Part shown: one piece after another, positions 9,226 through 18,226 of the stretch | How the letters are laid out: every line of letters begins with the position of its first letter | How positions within the stretch are numbered: the first letter of the stretch is position 1 | NCBI GenBank assembly: GCA_015548865.1 | Contig: JADMXW010000013.1 | Coordinates: forward strand, 100,434-164,433 | Source of the DNA: Serratia marcescens | GTDB taxonomy: Bacteria; Pseudomonadota; Gammaproteobacteria; Enterobacterales; Enterobacteriaceae | DNA length: 64,000 nucleotides | Direction: 5' to 3' | Made by a program: the position numbers and the translations under genes | Notes under the pieces: generated by a model | Databases searched by the model: none | Seen by the model: only the letters and a program-made list of their open reading frames with translations | What the model was told of the DNA's origin: nothing

Positions 9226-9858
9226 CTAATCCCATGACCTCGAATAGTCATGGTCTTTGAAGAGGCCGGGCAGGCCGGACACCTGCTTAAACCGCAGCAC
9301 CTCGTCATCGTCCATGCCCAGCTCGCGGGCGACGTCGACCTCACTCCATCCCGCTTGCAGGAGCTTGACCACGATATCAGTCATCGGCAGCACCGAATGG
9401 ACACCGCGGGCGCGATTGTGTCGGATGGTGGCTGCGATCCGGTCGGCTGTGGCGGCGCGCCCGCTCCGGATCGAGACCACCGGCAGATAGCCGTGCAGCC
9501 GCTTCCTGATCGGCCCCTGTTTCTTGCCTATCTTCTGGCGGTGGAAACCGTCGACCACGAGATGACTTTCTTCCTGTTCGTGTGTGACGATGGGCTGGGT
9601 GAAGCCATCGGCATCGATCGACAGTTCCAGCAGCTTCATTTCCGGCGCCGCGACGGAATTGGGGTTGTAGTCGTTGGCCTCGACCTGATCGCCCCGCACC
9701 CACTGCACGCAGTCCACCGGCTCGTCGGCGAACGGACTATGGTCATGCAGCCGCAGGCGGATCTGGTTGATGGCTTCGACCCGCCTCGCCAGCGGCAGGC
9801 TGTCCAGTTCGGTGAACAGGGCTTCGGCCCGGTTCGTCAGGTGTATTACTTGCGGCAT
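9226..9858 (-). CDS. ParB/IbrB-like nuclease-domain protein
   Basis: A 210-residue protein with an N-terminal ParB/sulfiredoxin-like domain: the segment around VVDGFHRQKIG corresponds to the GxxRxxA-type box of ParB, with His/Arg in place of some residues. A C-terminal helical part (SEVDVARELGMDDDEVLRFKQ) looks like a helix-turn-helix. It resembles IbrB of Escherichia coli, which works with IbrA to regulate eib genes. Last gene of a TetR / IbrA-like / GNAT / IbrB-like operon; its start lies 116 bases inside the GNAT frame, an unusually long overlap. Confidence 0.75.
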   Translation of the reverse strand: MPQVIHLTNRAEALFTELDSLPLARRVEAINQIRLRLHDHSPFADEPVDCVQWVRGDQVEANDYNPNSVAAPEMKLLELSIDADGFTQPIVTHEQEESHLVVDGFHRQKIGKKQGPIRKRLHGYLPVVSIRSGRAATADRIAATIRHNRARGVHSVLPMTDIVVKLLQAGWSEVDVARELGMDDDEVLRFKQVSGLPGLFKDHDYSRSWD

Positions 9859-10288
9859 GTTTTTGTCTCTCCAAAGTCACCCAGCTTCCGCGTGAGGACT
9901 GAACGTTGAATCCATGAGGTTCGAGAAAGCTCGCTGACGCCTGCTGCACGCGCGCCGTGCAGCTCAGGCCAAGGCCATCGACATGCGCCAGGACCTGGCG
10001 GCGCAACTCGCCGAACAGCCCCCGGCCGCGCGCCTCGGCGCGCAGATAGCCTTCCCGCAAGCGCACGATATCGGAACGCTGCTCGATGCTGATGAAGCCC
10101 AGAATACGCGCTTCTCCCTTGCGGCGGACGACGAACCAGCGATACAGCGGCCCGTCATTGAGCGGGTAGCCGCCGCATTCCCGCCGCACGCTCGGGCTGG
10201 CGAAGAAATAGCCCATGTGGGAAAAGAACGCGGCCTCGCCATCTGCCGAGCGCATCTGGGCGAATTCATAACTGGCGAAGCGGCTCAT
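9743..10288 (-). CDS. GNAT-like acetyltransferase of the ibr-type operon
   Basis: A 181-residue protein. Residues about 85-135 fit a GNAT fold: a strand followed by the acetyl-CoA loop ARGRGLFGELRR and a later strand/helix ending EPHGF. The ATG overlaps the stop of the upstream PAPS-reductase-like gene by four bases. The last ~38 residues, low-complexity and rich in Pro/Ala, are read from the start of the ParB-like gene in another frame, so the functional protein may effectively end near GSWVTLER. The substrate is unknown. Confidence 0.65.
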   Translation of the reverse strand: MSRFASYEFAQMRSADGEAAFFSHMGYFFASPSVRRECGGYPLNDGPLYRWFVVRRKGEARILGFISIEQRSDIVRLREGYLRAEARGRGLFGELRRQVLAHVDGLGLSCTARVQQASASFLEPHGFNVQSSRGSWVTLERQKHAASNTPDEPGRSPVHRTGQPAAGEAGRSHQPDPPAAA

Positions 10289-11511
10289 GATGACTGCCCC
10301 TCGATCAGCGCGAGCGTGTCGATGTCCTGGCGGGCAAAGCCGAAGGACAGCGAGCGGGCCATGTCCTGCTTGAGCAGCGACAAGGCGACACGACGCCAGG
10401 AGGGCTGTGCCTTGCGGTTCTCAAGTTCCGGAACGCCGGCATCGGGCCAGGAAGCCAGCGGATAGTTGTGTTGTTCCCACCAGTCGATGAAGACCCCGAT
10501 ACGGCGCTGATAGACCTGACGCAGCGGCCCCGGCATGCTGCGCAGCAGGAACTCGCAATATTGCCGCCAGGTCTCGAAAGTCGGCGGCAATCCCATTCCG
10601 CCGCGATAGCCGAGAAAGCGCTGGCGGCTGTAACGGGCGGCATAGTTCGCACCCGCGACACGCTGCACGACACGGAACCAGGTCTCGGGCTCCAGCTTGT
10701 GGAACAGATCGAGCCCCTTGCGCTGATCGTCGCCATAGGGCTGGCAGATGCGCATCTGTGAGAACGGCACGCCCGCGAGGTGCATCCGGTCGTAGAGCTT
10801 GTTGTAGGCATGCCCGTGGTCGGCGATGTAGCGCCACAGATCCTCGAAGCGCCAGTCGTAGATGGGAAAGAAGGTGACGGCCCGGCTCTCCGGGTGATCC
10901 TTCGCGCTCCACTGGATCGGCACGTACGAACCCGGCGGTGTCCAGGCGCGCTTCTTCACCCTGGCGCGGCGCTTGACCGCCAGAAAGCGATTGAGCGATT
11001 CATCGGAGCGGATGCCGACCAGAAAGGCGGTCGGCACGTCCTGGGCAAGCCACTCGTCGAACTCGGGAACGAACTCCTCGAACTCCATGCGATGGCGGTA
11101 GAAGGGGAATCGGGCCGGGTCGCTGATCACGGACGGATGGGTCGGCATCGGCCTGATCCAGTCCGCCTCACGGCCCGGCTCCCATGCGCACCAATAGGGC
11201 TCCTGCAAGCTGGAAGCATTGCGCAGGTTGATCGGAAGGCACACCCACCAGGGCCGCACATCGTCCCGGTTGAACATCTCTTCGACATGCTCGATCGTCG
11301 CCTGGTATTGCCCCTCCAGATCGATGAACAGCGCATCGACTGGCCCGCGCCCCATTTCGCGGGCGACCTCGAGCGCGAGGTGCAGGGTGACGGAGCTGTC
11401 CTTGCCGCCGGAAAAGGCGACGCATACGCGCTCGAAGTTCTCGAAGATCAGCCGCATGCGGGCCTTGGCCGCATCATGGACATTGATGTCGTAGTAGTTC
11501 TTGGTGCTCAT
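10285..11511 (-). CDS. IbrA-like PAPS reductase/PP-loop protein (DUF3440)
   Basis: A 408-residue protein with an N-terminal PP-loop, VAFSGGKDSSVTLHLAL, the ATP-pyrophosphatase signature of the PAPS-reductase/DndC superfamily, followed by a DUF3440-type C-terminal region. E. coli IbrA is of this type and is annotated as a regulator, but the fold suggests activation of a substrate by adenylation. The start chosen has GAGAGAAG upstream; longer in-frame starts lack one. It begins 25 bases after the TetR gene and overlaps the GNAT gene, so all four are probably cotranscribed. The biochemical role is unknown. Confidence 0.82.
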   Translation of the reverse strand: MSTKNYYDINVHDAAKARMRLIFENFERVCVAFSGGKDSSVTLHLALEVAREMGRGPVDALFIDLEGQYQATIEHVEEMFNRDDVRPWWVCLPINLRNASSLQEPYWCAWEPGREADWIRPMPTHPSVISDPARFPFYRHRMEFEEFVPEFDEWLAQDVPTAFLVGIRSDESLNRFLAVKRRARVKKRAWTPPGSYVPIQWSAKDHPESRAVTFFPIYDWRFEDLWRYIADHGHAYNKLYDRMHLAGVPFSQMRICQPYGDDQRKGLDLFHKLEPETWFRVVQRVAGANYAARYSRQRFLGYRGGMGLPPTFETWRQYCEFLLRSMPGPLRQVYQRRIGVFIDWWEQHNYPLASWPDAGVPELENRKAQPSWRRVALSLLKQDMARSLSFGFARQDIDTLALIEGQSS

Positions 11512-11536
11512 TCCCGCCCGCTTCTCTCCATACTGT

Positions 11537-12265
11537 TCAGATGTTCCGATGCCGCCGTCTGCCATCGGAGCCGGAATGCTTGCGCGTCGGGCCAATTGGC
11601 GATTGCTGTGAAGGCATATCTATCCCCATCAATTCCAGGGCGCCGGCAACACGGTCAGCCAGGCCCCTGGTTTCCTTGCTCTCCTGCTGGCCGAACAGGG
11701 TCCGCAGATGCAGATCGCTCAGGATCGCCCCGAAGATCGTGCTGGCCAGCCAATTCGCGTCGTACCCACGCAGCGTCTCGTCGGCGCGCTGCAGCTCCTT
11801 CAGGCCGTCGACCAGATAGGCCTGCACCCGCACGACGATCCGCGACCAGAAATCGACCGCCAGTTCGGGGTGGTTCTCGGCCTCCGCAATGATGAGGCGC
11901 GTGATCCTGACCTGCCGTTCGGACAACGCGAACCGCGCCATCTCCAGAAGGCGGTCGTGCAACTCCACGATCAGGGCATCCCGGCCGGCCGTCGCCGGCA
12001 CATGCGGACGCTCGCCCGAAAAGCCCTCCACGTCGCCAATCACCGCCGTGAACAACTCACGCTTGTCCGCATAGAAGGCATAGAGCGTCCGCTTGGACAT
12101 GCCGGCCTCGCGGGCCATCTCCTCCATCGTCGCCGCTCCGTAACCGACGCGGGCAAAGACCCGCTCCGCCGCCTGAAGGATGCGTTTGCAACGCTCTTCT
12201 TCGGAGAAGACGGAGGGACGGCCCGTGCGGGCTTTTTCGCCAGGGGCCGAGACAACGGCGGGCAT
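11537..12265 (-). CDS. TetR-family regulator
   Basis: About 242 residues. The N-terminal TetR helix-turn-helix is clear (RILQAAERVFARVGYGAATMEEMAREAGMSKRTLYAFYADK read as helix 1 to helix 4), followed by an all-helical ligand domain. Longer starts exist upstream (up to 12379), including one with a Cys-rich extension that does not look like TetR; the ATG chosen starts just before the conserved domain but has only a weak ribosome site. First gene of the operon with the IbrA-like, GNAT and ParB-like genes, so it probably autoregulates them. Confidence 0.85.
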   Translation of the reverse strand: MPAVVSAPGEKARTGRPSVFSEEERCKRILQAAERVFARVGYGAATMEEMAREAGMSKRTLYAFYADKRELFTAVIGDVEGFSGERPHVPATAGRDALIVELHDRLLEMARFALSERQVRITRLIIAEAENHPELAVDFWSRIVVRVQAYLVDGLKELQRADETLRGYDANWLASTIFGAILSDLHLRTLFGQQESKETRGLADRVAGALELMGIDMPSQQSPIGPTRKHSGSDGRRRHRNI

Positions 12266-12576
12266 CAGCGGTTCCGATATGGCAGATTGATACTTACAAA
12301 ACGATACTGTTTTATTATGCGCCATGCAACTGCAACAGGTCGCAGCCCGGTGGCTTTCTACCTGGTTGCACCGTCGCAATATGTTGGGGTTGCCGGCCGA
12401 GCGGCGACATCGCCTGATACGGGAGGTGGCGGAGCTTCAGGCGAAACAGCAACAGGTGCCCGCCCAGGCAAGTCCAGGCAACGGCCACCCAATGGGGCAT
12501 TGATGGGACGCGCGATGTTCCGGCGCAATGACCGGTCGCCTGCCGGTGCGCCAGATCGCCGGTCGCGTCTTGCTCT

Positions 12577-15156
12577 TCAGCCTCGCACCGGAGCGTCGGC
12601 TGCGGTTCTTATCCAGTTCGGAATGTCCGCCGGGGCCAGCGGGCGGGAAAACAGATAGCCCTGGATCACCGGGCAATGATGGGCCTTGAGCAGTTCACGC
12701 TGGGCTTCGGTTTCCACGCCTTCGGCCACGACGGTCAGATGCAGGTTCTGCCCAATGCCGATCACCGCCATCACCAGGGATTGCAGGCGGCTTTCCTGCA
12801 GGCACTTGTCGATGAAACTGCGGTCGATCTTGACCTCGGTGACGGGCAGGTTCGCCAGATTGGAGAGGCTGGAGAAGCCGGTGCCGAAATCGTCCACCGA
12901 CAGACCGACACCGAGCGCACGGATGCCGTGGACGACTTCCAGCATACCGGCGGTCAACGCCATGGCCGCGCTCTCGGTGATCTCGATGGTCAGGCACTCA
13001 CCGGGCAATGCATATTGGCTCAGGAGGCCGGCAACGAAATCCGGCAGATCGGAACCGCGAAAACTGAGGGGCGACAGGTTGACCGATACGACAGGCACCT
13101 GCACACCCTCATCACGCCATGCCGCCATCTGCCGGCATGCCTCGCGCAACGCCCATCGGCCGATGGCTTCGATCTCGCCGATTTCCTCGGCAAGGCTGAT
13201 GAACCTGTCTGGCGGGATGACACCGAATTCCGGATCACGCCAGCGTGCCAGCGCTTCCACTCCATAGAGTTCGCCGCTGTCTGGGCGGACTTGCGGCTGA
13301 TACTCCAGGCGCAGGCAGTTCCCGGCGATGGCCCGCCGCAGCGCCGTCCCGAGCAAGAGACGGTCGCGGGCGACTTCATTCATGCCTGAACTGAAAAACA
13401 GGAACTCGCCACCGCCTGACGCCTTAACCTGTCCCATCGCGCTCTTGGCGTTGCGCAACAGATCTTCACGATCACGACTGCTCTCGGGGTACTGGCTTAT
13501 GCCGATGCTGACCGTGGGGTCCAGCGAGAAACCGGAAATGTCGATTGGCGCACCAGCGACACGCTGAAGGTGTGCCGCCACCAGTGCGGCGCGATGCACA
13601 TCGCAATCGGGCACGACCAGCACAAACATGTCGCCCTCGACACGGGCAAGGAACTGGCCATCGTCCAGATGAGACTTCAGGCGATTGCCCGTTTCCACCA
13701 GCACCAGGTCTCCCGACGCATGCCCGAGCGTGTCGTTGATGTCCTTGAAGCGGTCCAGGCCCAGATAAAAGAATGCGATCTCCGACTCAGGGTCTGATAA
13801 CAGCAAATCGTCGATATGCTGGCGGAGCAGGCTTCAGTTCGGCAGGCCGGTCAGTATGTCGTACCGCACCAGTTGATTGACCCGCTGCTGGTTCTCCTCC
13901 CGCTCGATTGCCAGGGCGCAAAGGTGGACGCTGGCGTCGGCGATACGCTCAAGATGCGTATCCGGCTGACCACCCTGACGGAAGTAGAACGCGAACGTTC
14001 CAGCCACACTGCCATCGCGCCGCTTGACCGGATAAGTCCAGCAAGCTTTGTAGCCATGGGGCAATATCTTGTGCTTGTAAGGTGCCCACAGCGGGTCGGT
14101 CTCGATGTCGTAGATCATCACCGGCTCACCGCGATGCGCCGCGGTTCCGCAACCGGCCACGCCTTCTCCGATTTCGATACCTTCCCAATCGGGACCATAG
14201 GACGCATGGAAGCTGGGGGCCGCCCAGGGCCTCAACTTGCGCTCGGCCACACGGCAGACCGAGACCAGCACGCCCGACGCAATCGACTCGATTCGCCGGC
14301 AGAAATAGTCACCCAGTTCCGCAAACGAAAGGCTGCTGGTCAACGCCGTGAGGACATCGCGTTCCAGATCACGGATCTGCCGCTCCTCAGTGATATCGGT
14401 GATGACGTCGACGGAGTACCCCCGGAAACCATCGTCGTCGTGGCCGGCTATGGGGCTGCTGGACACCCGAATCCAGGTTTCCTTACCGTCCCTGGAGACG
14501 ACCAGCGCGTCATCCTGCAATCGCTCTCGACCCCATGGCCGGGAATGAAAATGCCTGAATTCATCAACGGGCATGTTCGGGCTGGTCAGGAACGAAGACG
14601 GCTCCCGCCCCAGCACCTCATCCATCTCGTATCCCCACAGTTCGGTGAACGCACGATTGACGTGGGCGATGCGCCGCTGCGCATCCAGGACCAGCACCGG
14701 ACGGTCGGTATTGTTGACGGCGATCAGCAGCATTCGGTTCTGCTCCCGCATCGCAACTTCGTCCGATACGTCGCGCACCAGTGCCAGGTAGTGAATTCGC
14801 CCCTCAAGGTCGATCTTCGACAGCGAGAACATGGCCCAGACCTGCTGACCGCTCTTGCGCTCCATGAGCACTTCACGGCTCATGCCGGCTACCTTGGCCT
14901 CGCCGCCCACCCGGTTCTTGCGCACGTAGCCGCCATGAACACCTCGCAGACTCTTTGGCAGCAGCGGCTGCATGTTCTTGCCCAGGACCTCGTGACGCTC
15001 ATATCCCCATAGTTGCTCAGCAGCCTGGTTGAAAAAAAGGACGCAATCGTTCTCGTCAACAAGTACCGCCGCCACAATCGACTGCTCCAGTGCGGGAAGC
15101 AGTATGGAATTGCCGTCAGGAACCAGGCTCTCCATCTTCATCATCACATCCTTCAT
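12577..15156 (-). pseudogene. PAS-PAS-GAF-GGDEF-EAL sensor gene split by an in-frame TGA
   Basis: Read through one stop codon, this is a single 859-codon gene. The first part (440 residues to 13834) has two PAS domains and a GAF domain and ends in YDILTGLPN, the start of a GGDEF domain. The same frame continues directly after a TGA (13834-13836) with SLLRQHIDDLLLSDPE, then the rest of the GGDEF and an EAL domain. Families of this type have LPNR at the junction, so the TGA most simply arose from CGA by one transition. The cyclase signature is degenerate (VEGDMFV), but the EAL residues are intact (VEALARW, NLSP, DDFGTGFSS, KIDR, EGVET). A separate phosphodiesterase half could still be made from the ATG at 13806. 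Confidence 0.87.
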
Positions 15157-15879
15157 ACAAGCCGGCAGCAGGGGCCGAAGACCCCATGTGCGGTGTGCGA
15201 CCGTGTTTCATCCGAACCGCGGTCATCATGGCCAGGCTCTGCAGGTTGACTTTCGAGTAGGCAGTGCCGCCGGAAATCGCAGCCTGCTTGCCACCCCCAA
15301 TAAATGCGTACCCCTCATGGGCAGAGCATAAAGAGATCGCGTGTATGTCGATCTCGGATAATGTATCGGCAAGGTATTGGAAAATCTTGAACGAGATTCG
15401 GCTTTAATAAATCAGTCGTCAGCGTTCCGTTTCCTTTCCTGAGCTTGCCGGAAAACCGAGAGCAACCTCCCAACGAAGAAGCGGCGTCACTGGCAGATGC
15501 CTCCCTTCTACCATAGCCAAATTAAATTCAATTCGTCGTGAAACGTTACTTTTACCCCGATGATCCGTTGATCATGATGGCATTTTGAAATTAAAATTCA
15601 GTCTGAATTCCCAGCGACTCAATTCTTATTGACTTTGAGTGCGCAGAAGATCGGGCAACCCATACGCGTGATCCGGCGTCCAGAACGCCCGCTTCCGAAC
15701 CTTGCCCGAAAGCCCGATATCCGAACCGAAACGATGCCCAGCCCGGTTATTGAAAAATGCCGATGGCGGGCCGTGGCCGTTCCTTCGACTGCTCTGCCCG
15801 AGAGGATATAAAAATAGCTACTTCAGATACACAGCACTCTCTGCCCGTGCCGAAAACGGACAGTTGGAAGCAAAACTCA
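15157..15879. other. Intergenic region without recognisable gene
   Basis: About 720 bases between the divergent PAS-GGDEF-EAL gene and the chemoreceptor gene. The middle (about 15500-15620) is AT-rich and could contain promoters for both. No convincing small gene, hairpin terminator or mobile-element end was seen. Confidence 0.45.
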
Positions 15880-17451
15880 ATGCACGCAACTTCAGTGCAT
15901 GCCATTGCACAGCAGGAGTTCGATTTCCCCGATGACGTGACGCTGATGTCCACTACCGACACCAGCAGCCACGTCACCTACGCCAATGAAGCATTCCTGC
16001 GTGTCAGCGGCTTCGCACGCGATGAACTCCTCGGACAGCCCCACAACATCGTGCGGCACCCCGACATGCCGAGAGAGGCCTTCGCCGACATGTGGGCGAC
16101 CCTCAAGGCCGGGGATGCCTGGACAGCGTTGGTCAAGAACCGCCGGGCGAACGGCGACTTCTACTGGGTTAGGGCAAACGTCACCCCGATCCGGCGCGAC
16201 GGCAGGATCGTAGGCTACATGTCGGTGCGCACACGCCCCGATCGGGCGGAAATCGAGGCTGCATCATCGCTCTACAAGCGATTTACCGATGGAGCGGCAC
16301 GCGGACTGGCTTTCCACAAGGGACTGATAGTTCGCACCGGCCTGCTGGGCTTCACCCGGTGGGGACAGATCATGCCAGTGCGCTGGCGGCTCAGGCTCGG
16401 CCTCGCATGTGTCGTGGCGTCGACCGCGGCAGGTGGACTGATCGCCGGCGGCATCGACGGGCTGCTGACGCCGGCACTATCAGCCTCTGCTGGCGCTTGC
16501 ATTGCAGGCCTTTGGCTGGAAACGCGGATCGCAAAACCACTGATAGAGGCGCTCGGTCAGGCCAAGGCCGCAGCAGCCGGACAACCCGGCGCCAACATAA
16601 ACATGAACCGCGTCGATGAAATCGGAATGATCATGCGCGCGGTCAACCAGGCGGGCCTGAACCTACGCTCACTCGTGGACGACGTGGCGGCGCAAACCGG
16701 AGGGCTGCATCAATCCAGCGAACAGGTCGCCAACGGCAACGAGGATCTCGCCAAGCGCGTTGGTGATACGCAGGCCAGGCTGCACGAAACTGCCGCTGCA
16801 GCGGAACAGATCACGGCGGCCGTCGAGCAAAGCGCCGGCAATGCGCGCTCGGCCAGCGACCTGTCGACCGGCGCGAAGCATGCCGCTGAACAAGGCAGAG
16901 AGGTCGTCGACAAGGTTGTTCAGTCAATGGCCGGCATCGCTGCATCATCGGCCGAAATCGGCGAGATCAACAACTTGATCAACAGTATCGCCTTCCAGAC
17001 GAACATCCTGGCGTTGAACGCAGCCGTCGAGGCGGCACGCGCGGGAGAGGTGGGCCGTGGCTTTGCAGTGGTGGCGGGAGAAGTCCGCAGTCTGGCACAA
17101 CGCTCGGCAGTCGCGGCAGCAGACATCAAAGCCCTGATCGACAAAAGCGTGCAACAGACCGCCGAAGGCTCAAGGCTCGCGGCGCAGGCCGGCACGGCAA
17201 TCGGAAATGTCGTATCGGAGGTTGAGCACGTCAACACGCTGATAGCGGAAATATCGACCAGTGCGCAGGAGCAGAGCACGGGGGTTGCCCAGATCAGCCA
17301 GGCGGTGGTCGACCTGGAACGTATCGCCATGCAGAACGCGGAACTGGTAGGAGAATCATCCGACTCGGCGCGGGATCTGTTCGCTCATACCGCGATGCTT
17401 ACCAGCACCATTCAAGTCTTCGAGCAGAACCGGCACCGACAGGCGATATAG
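15880..17451 (+). CDS. Aer-like PAS methyl-accepting chemotaxis protein
   Basis: About 523 residues. An N-terminal PAS domain of the Aer type (TYANEAFLRVSGF, then the hallmark NIVRHPDMP) binds a redox cofactor in characterised relatives. A membrane hairpin follows (about residues 170-215), then a HAMP-like linker and a signalling domain with the highly conserved tip around AFQTNILALNAAVEAARAGE. It lacks a C-terminal NWETF-type CheR tether. The ATG chosen has GGAAG nine bases upstream; a longer in-frame start is unlikely. It should plug into the host CheA/CheW array and report energy or redox state. It is the first of two such receptors on this ICE. Confidence 0.9.
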   Translation: MHATSVHAIAQQEFDFPDDVTLMSTTDTSSHVTYANEAFLRVSGFARDELLGQPHNIVRHPDMPREAFADMWATLKAGDAWTALVKNRRANGDFYWVRANVTPIRRDGRIVGYMSVRTRPDRAEIEAASSLYKRFTDGAARGLAFHKGLIVRTGLLGFTRWGQIMPVRWRLRLGLACVVASTAAGGLIAGGIDGLLTPALSASAGACIAGLWLETRIAKPLIEALGQAKAAAAGQPGANINMNRVDEIGMIMRAVNQAGLNLRSLVDDVAAQTGGLHQSSEQVANGNEDLAKRVGDTQARLHETAAAAEQITAAVEQSAGNARSASDLSTGAKHAAEQGREVVDKVVQSMAGIAASSAEIGEINNLINSIAFQTNILALNAAVEAARAGEVGRGFAVVAGEVRSLAQRSAVAAADIKALIDKSVQQTAEGSRLAAQAGTAIGNVVSEVEHVNTLIAEISTSAQEQSTGVAQISQAVVDLERIAMQNAELVGESSDSARDLFAHTAMLTSTIQVFEQNRHRQAI

Positions 17452-17501
17452 CGCCAACCAGCGCATAGGCCGGCGCGACATGGAATGTCGATCCTGCCGG
17501 T

Positions 17502-17615
17502 TCACGCCCCGATCGCAGAAAGGCTGGCAGCCGCCTCCGCCATCAGCCATGCCTTGAAACGCGCGCATTTTTCATCCTGGTCGAGTGGCTGAGGCGACAG
17601 CAGGTAATAGCCGGA
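17502..17615 (-). pseudogene. Remnant of a LysR-type regulator (C-terminal tail)
   Basis: On the minus strand this stretch translates as SGYYLLSPQPLDQDEK followed by CARFKAWLMAEAA and a stop. That is the typical end of GcvA/AmpR-like LysR regulators (G-Y-Y-L-x-x-P ... F-x-x-W-L-x-x-E-A). Upstream homology stops abruptly, so only about 37 codons remain. It shows that a regulatory gene, probably with its target, was lost by deletion between the chemoreceptor and the conjugation genes. Confidence 0.6.
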
Positions 17616-17776
17616 CCCATCCCTACCTCAGCGTCGACCTCCTTCCGCCGACCATCGTGTTAGACCAGACACGCTAAATACGGGAGCTGCGGGTTTCCGA
17701 TTGTTGGCTGACCCACAGGCAGGTTCCGGATGAACTCTGAGACTCCACAACGGCAACATGCTTCAGGAGTCCGGAC

Positions 17777-18226
17777 ATGCTCAACCCGTTTCGCACCCAA
17801 TCCGGGCCGATACGCTTCCCATCGGTAGTCGCCAGCAGCTTGTGCGTTGCACTAGCTCTGGCCAGCCAGGCGGCCAGCGCCGCCGATGTGACGGTCTTCA
17901 CCGACCGGTCCGTCACGCTGAAATCGGCGGATAACGCCAAGGTCGTCCGCCTCGACGCAGCACAGGAAATCGAGGCCGGCCTCGCGGCCGATCTGCCCGC
18001 TGATCCCCGTCGCGCCCAGGCCATCGTCCAGGCACGCCTCAAGCAGGGCGGCGCCCGGCTGCAACGCGATCTGGCCTCCGCTTGGCAGGGCGTGGCCGAT
18101 GCCTGGGGCCTCAGCGTTTCCACCGTTCCCGCTGTCGTGGTCGACCGGCGCTACGTCATCTACGGCGAACCGGACGTAGCCAGGGCGGTTGCCCGCATCG
18201 AGGAATACCGGAGGGCCCAGCCATGA
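17777..18226 (+). CDS. ICE conjugation protein, TIGR03757 family (TrbC/TraW-like)
   Basis: A 149-residue exported protein (signal peptide ending ASQAASAAD) followed by a thioredoxin-like domain that reads VTVFTDRSV and ends with a VDRRYVIYGEPDVARAV segment, typical of the TIGR03757 (PFL_4709) family of MPF-G ICEs. Opens the second conjugation block; its stop overlaps the ATG of the TIGR03756 gene. A periplasmic accessory role in pilus assembly is inferred from the family. Confidence 0.85.
   Translation: MLNPFRTQSGPIRFPSVVASSLCVALALASQAASAADVTVFTDRSVTLKSADNAKVVRLDAAQEIEAGLAADLPADPRRAQAIVQARLKQGGARLQRDLASAWQGVADAWGLSVSTVPAVVVDRRYVIYGEPDVARAVARIEEYRRAQP

Noticed and set aside
10780..11892. 370-codon plus-strand frame opposite the IbrA-like gene
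   Set aside because: The opposite strand encodes a clear PP-loop protein with a ribosome site; this frame has no motif.
13816..15012. 398-codon plus-strand frame opposite the PAS-GAF region
   Set aside because: The PAS/GAF protein on the minus strand explains the open reading.
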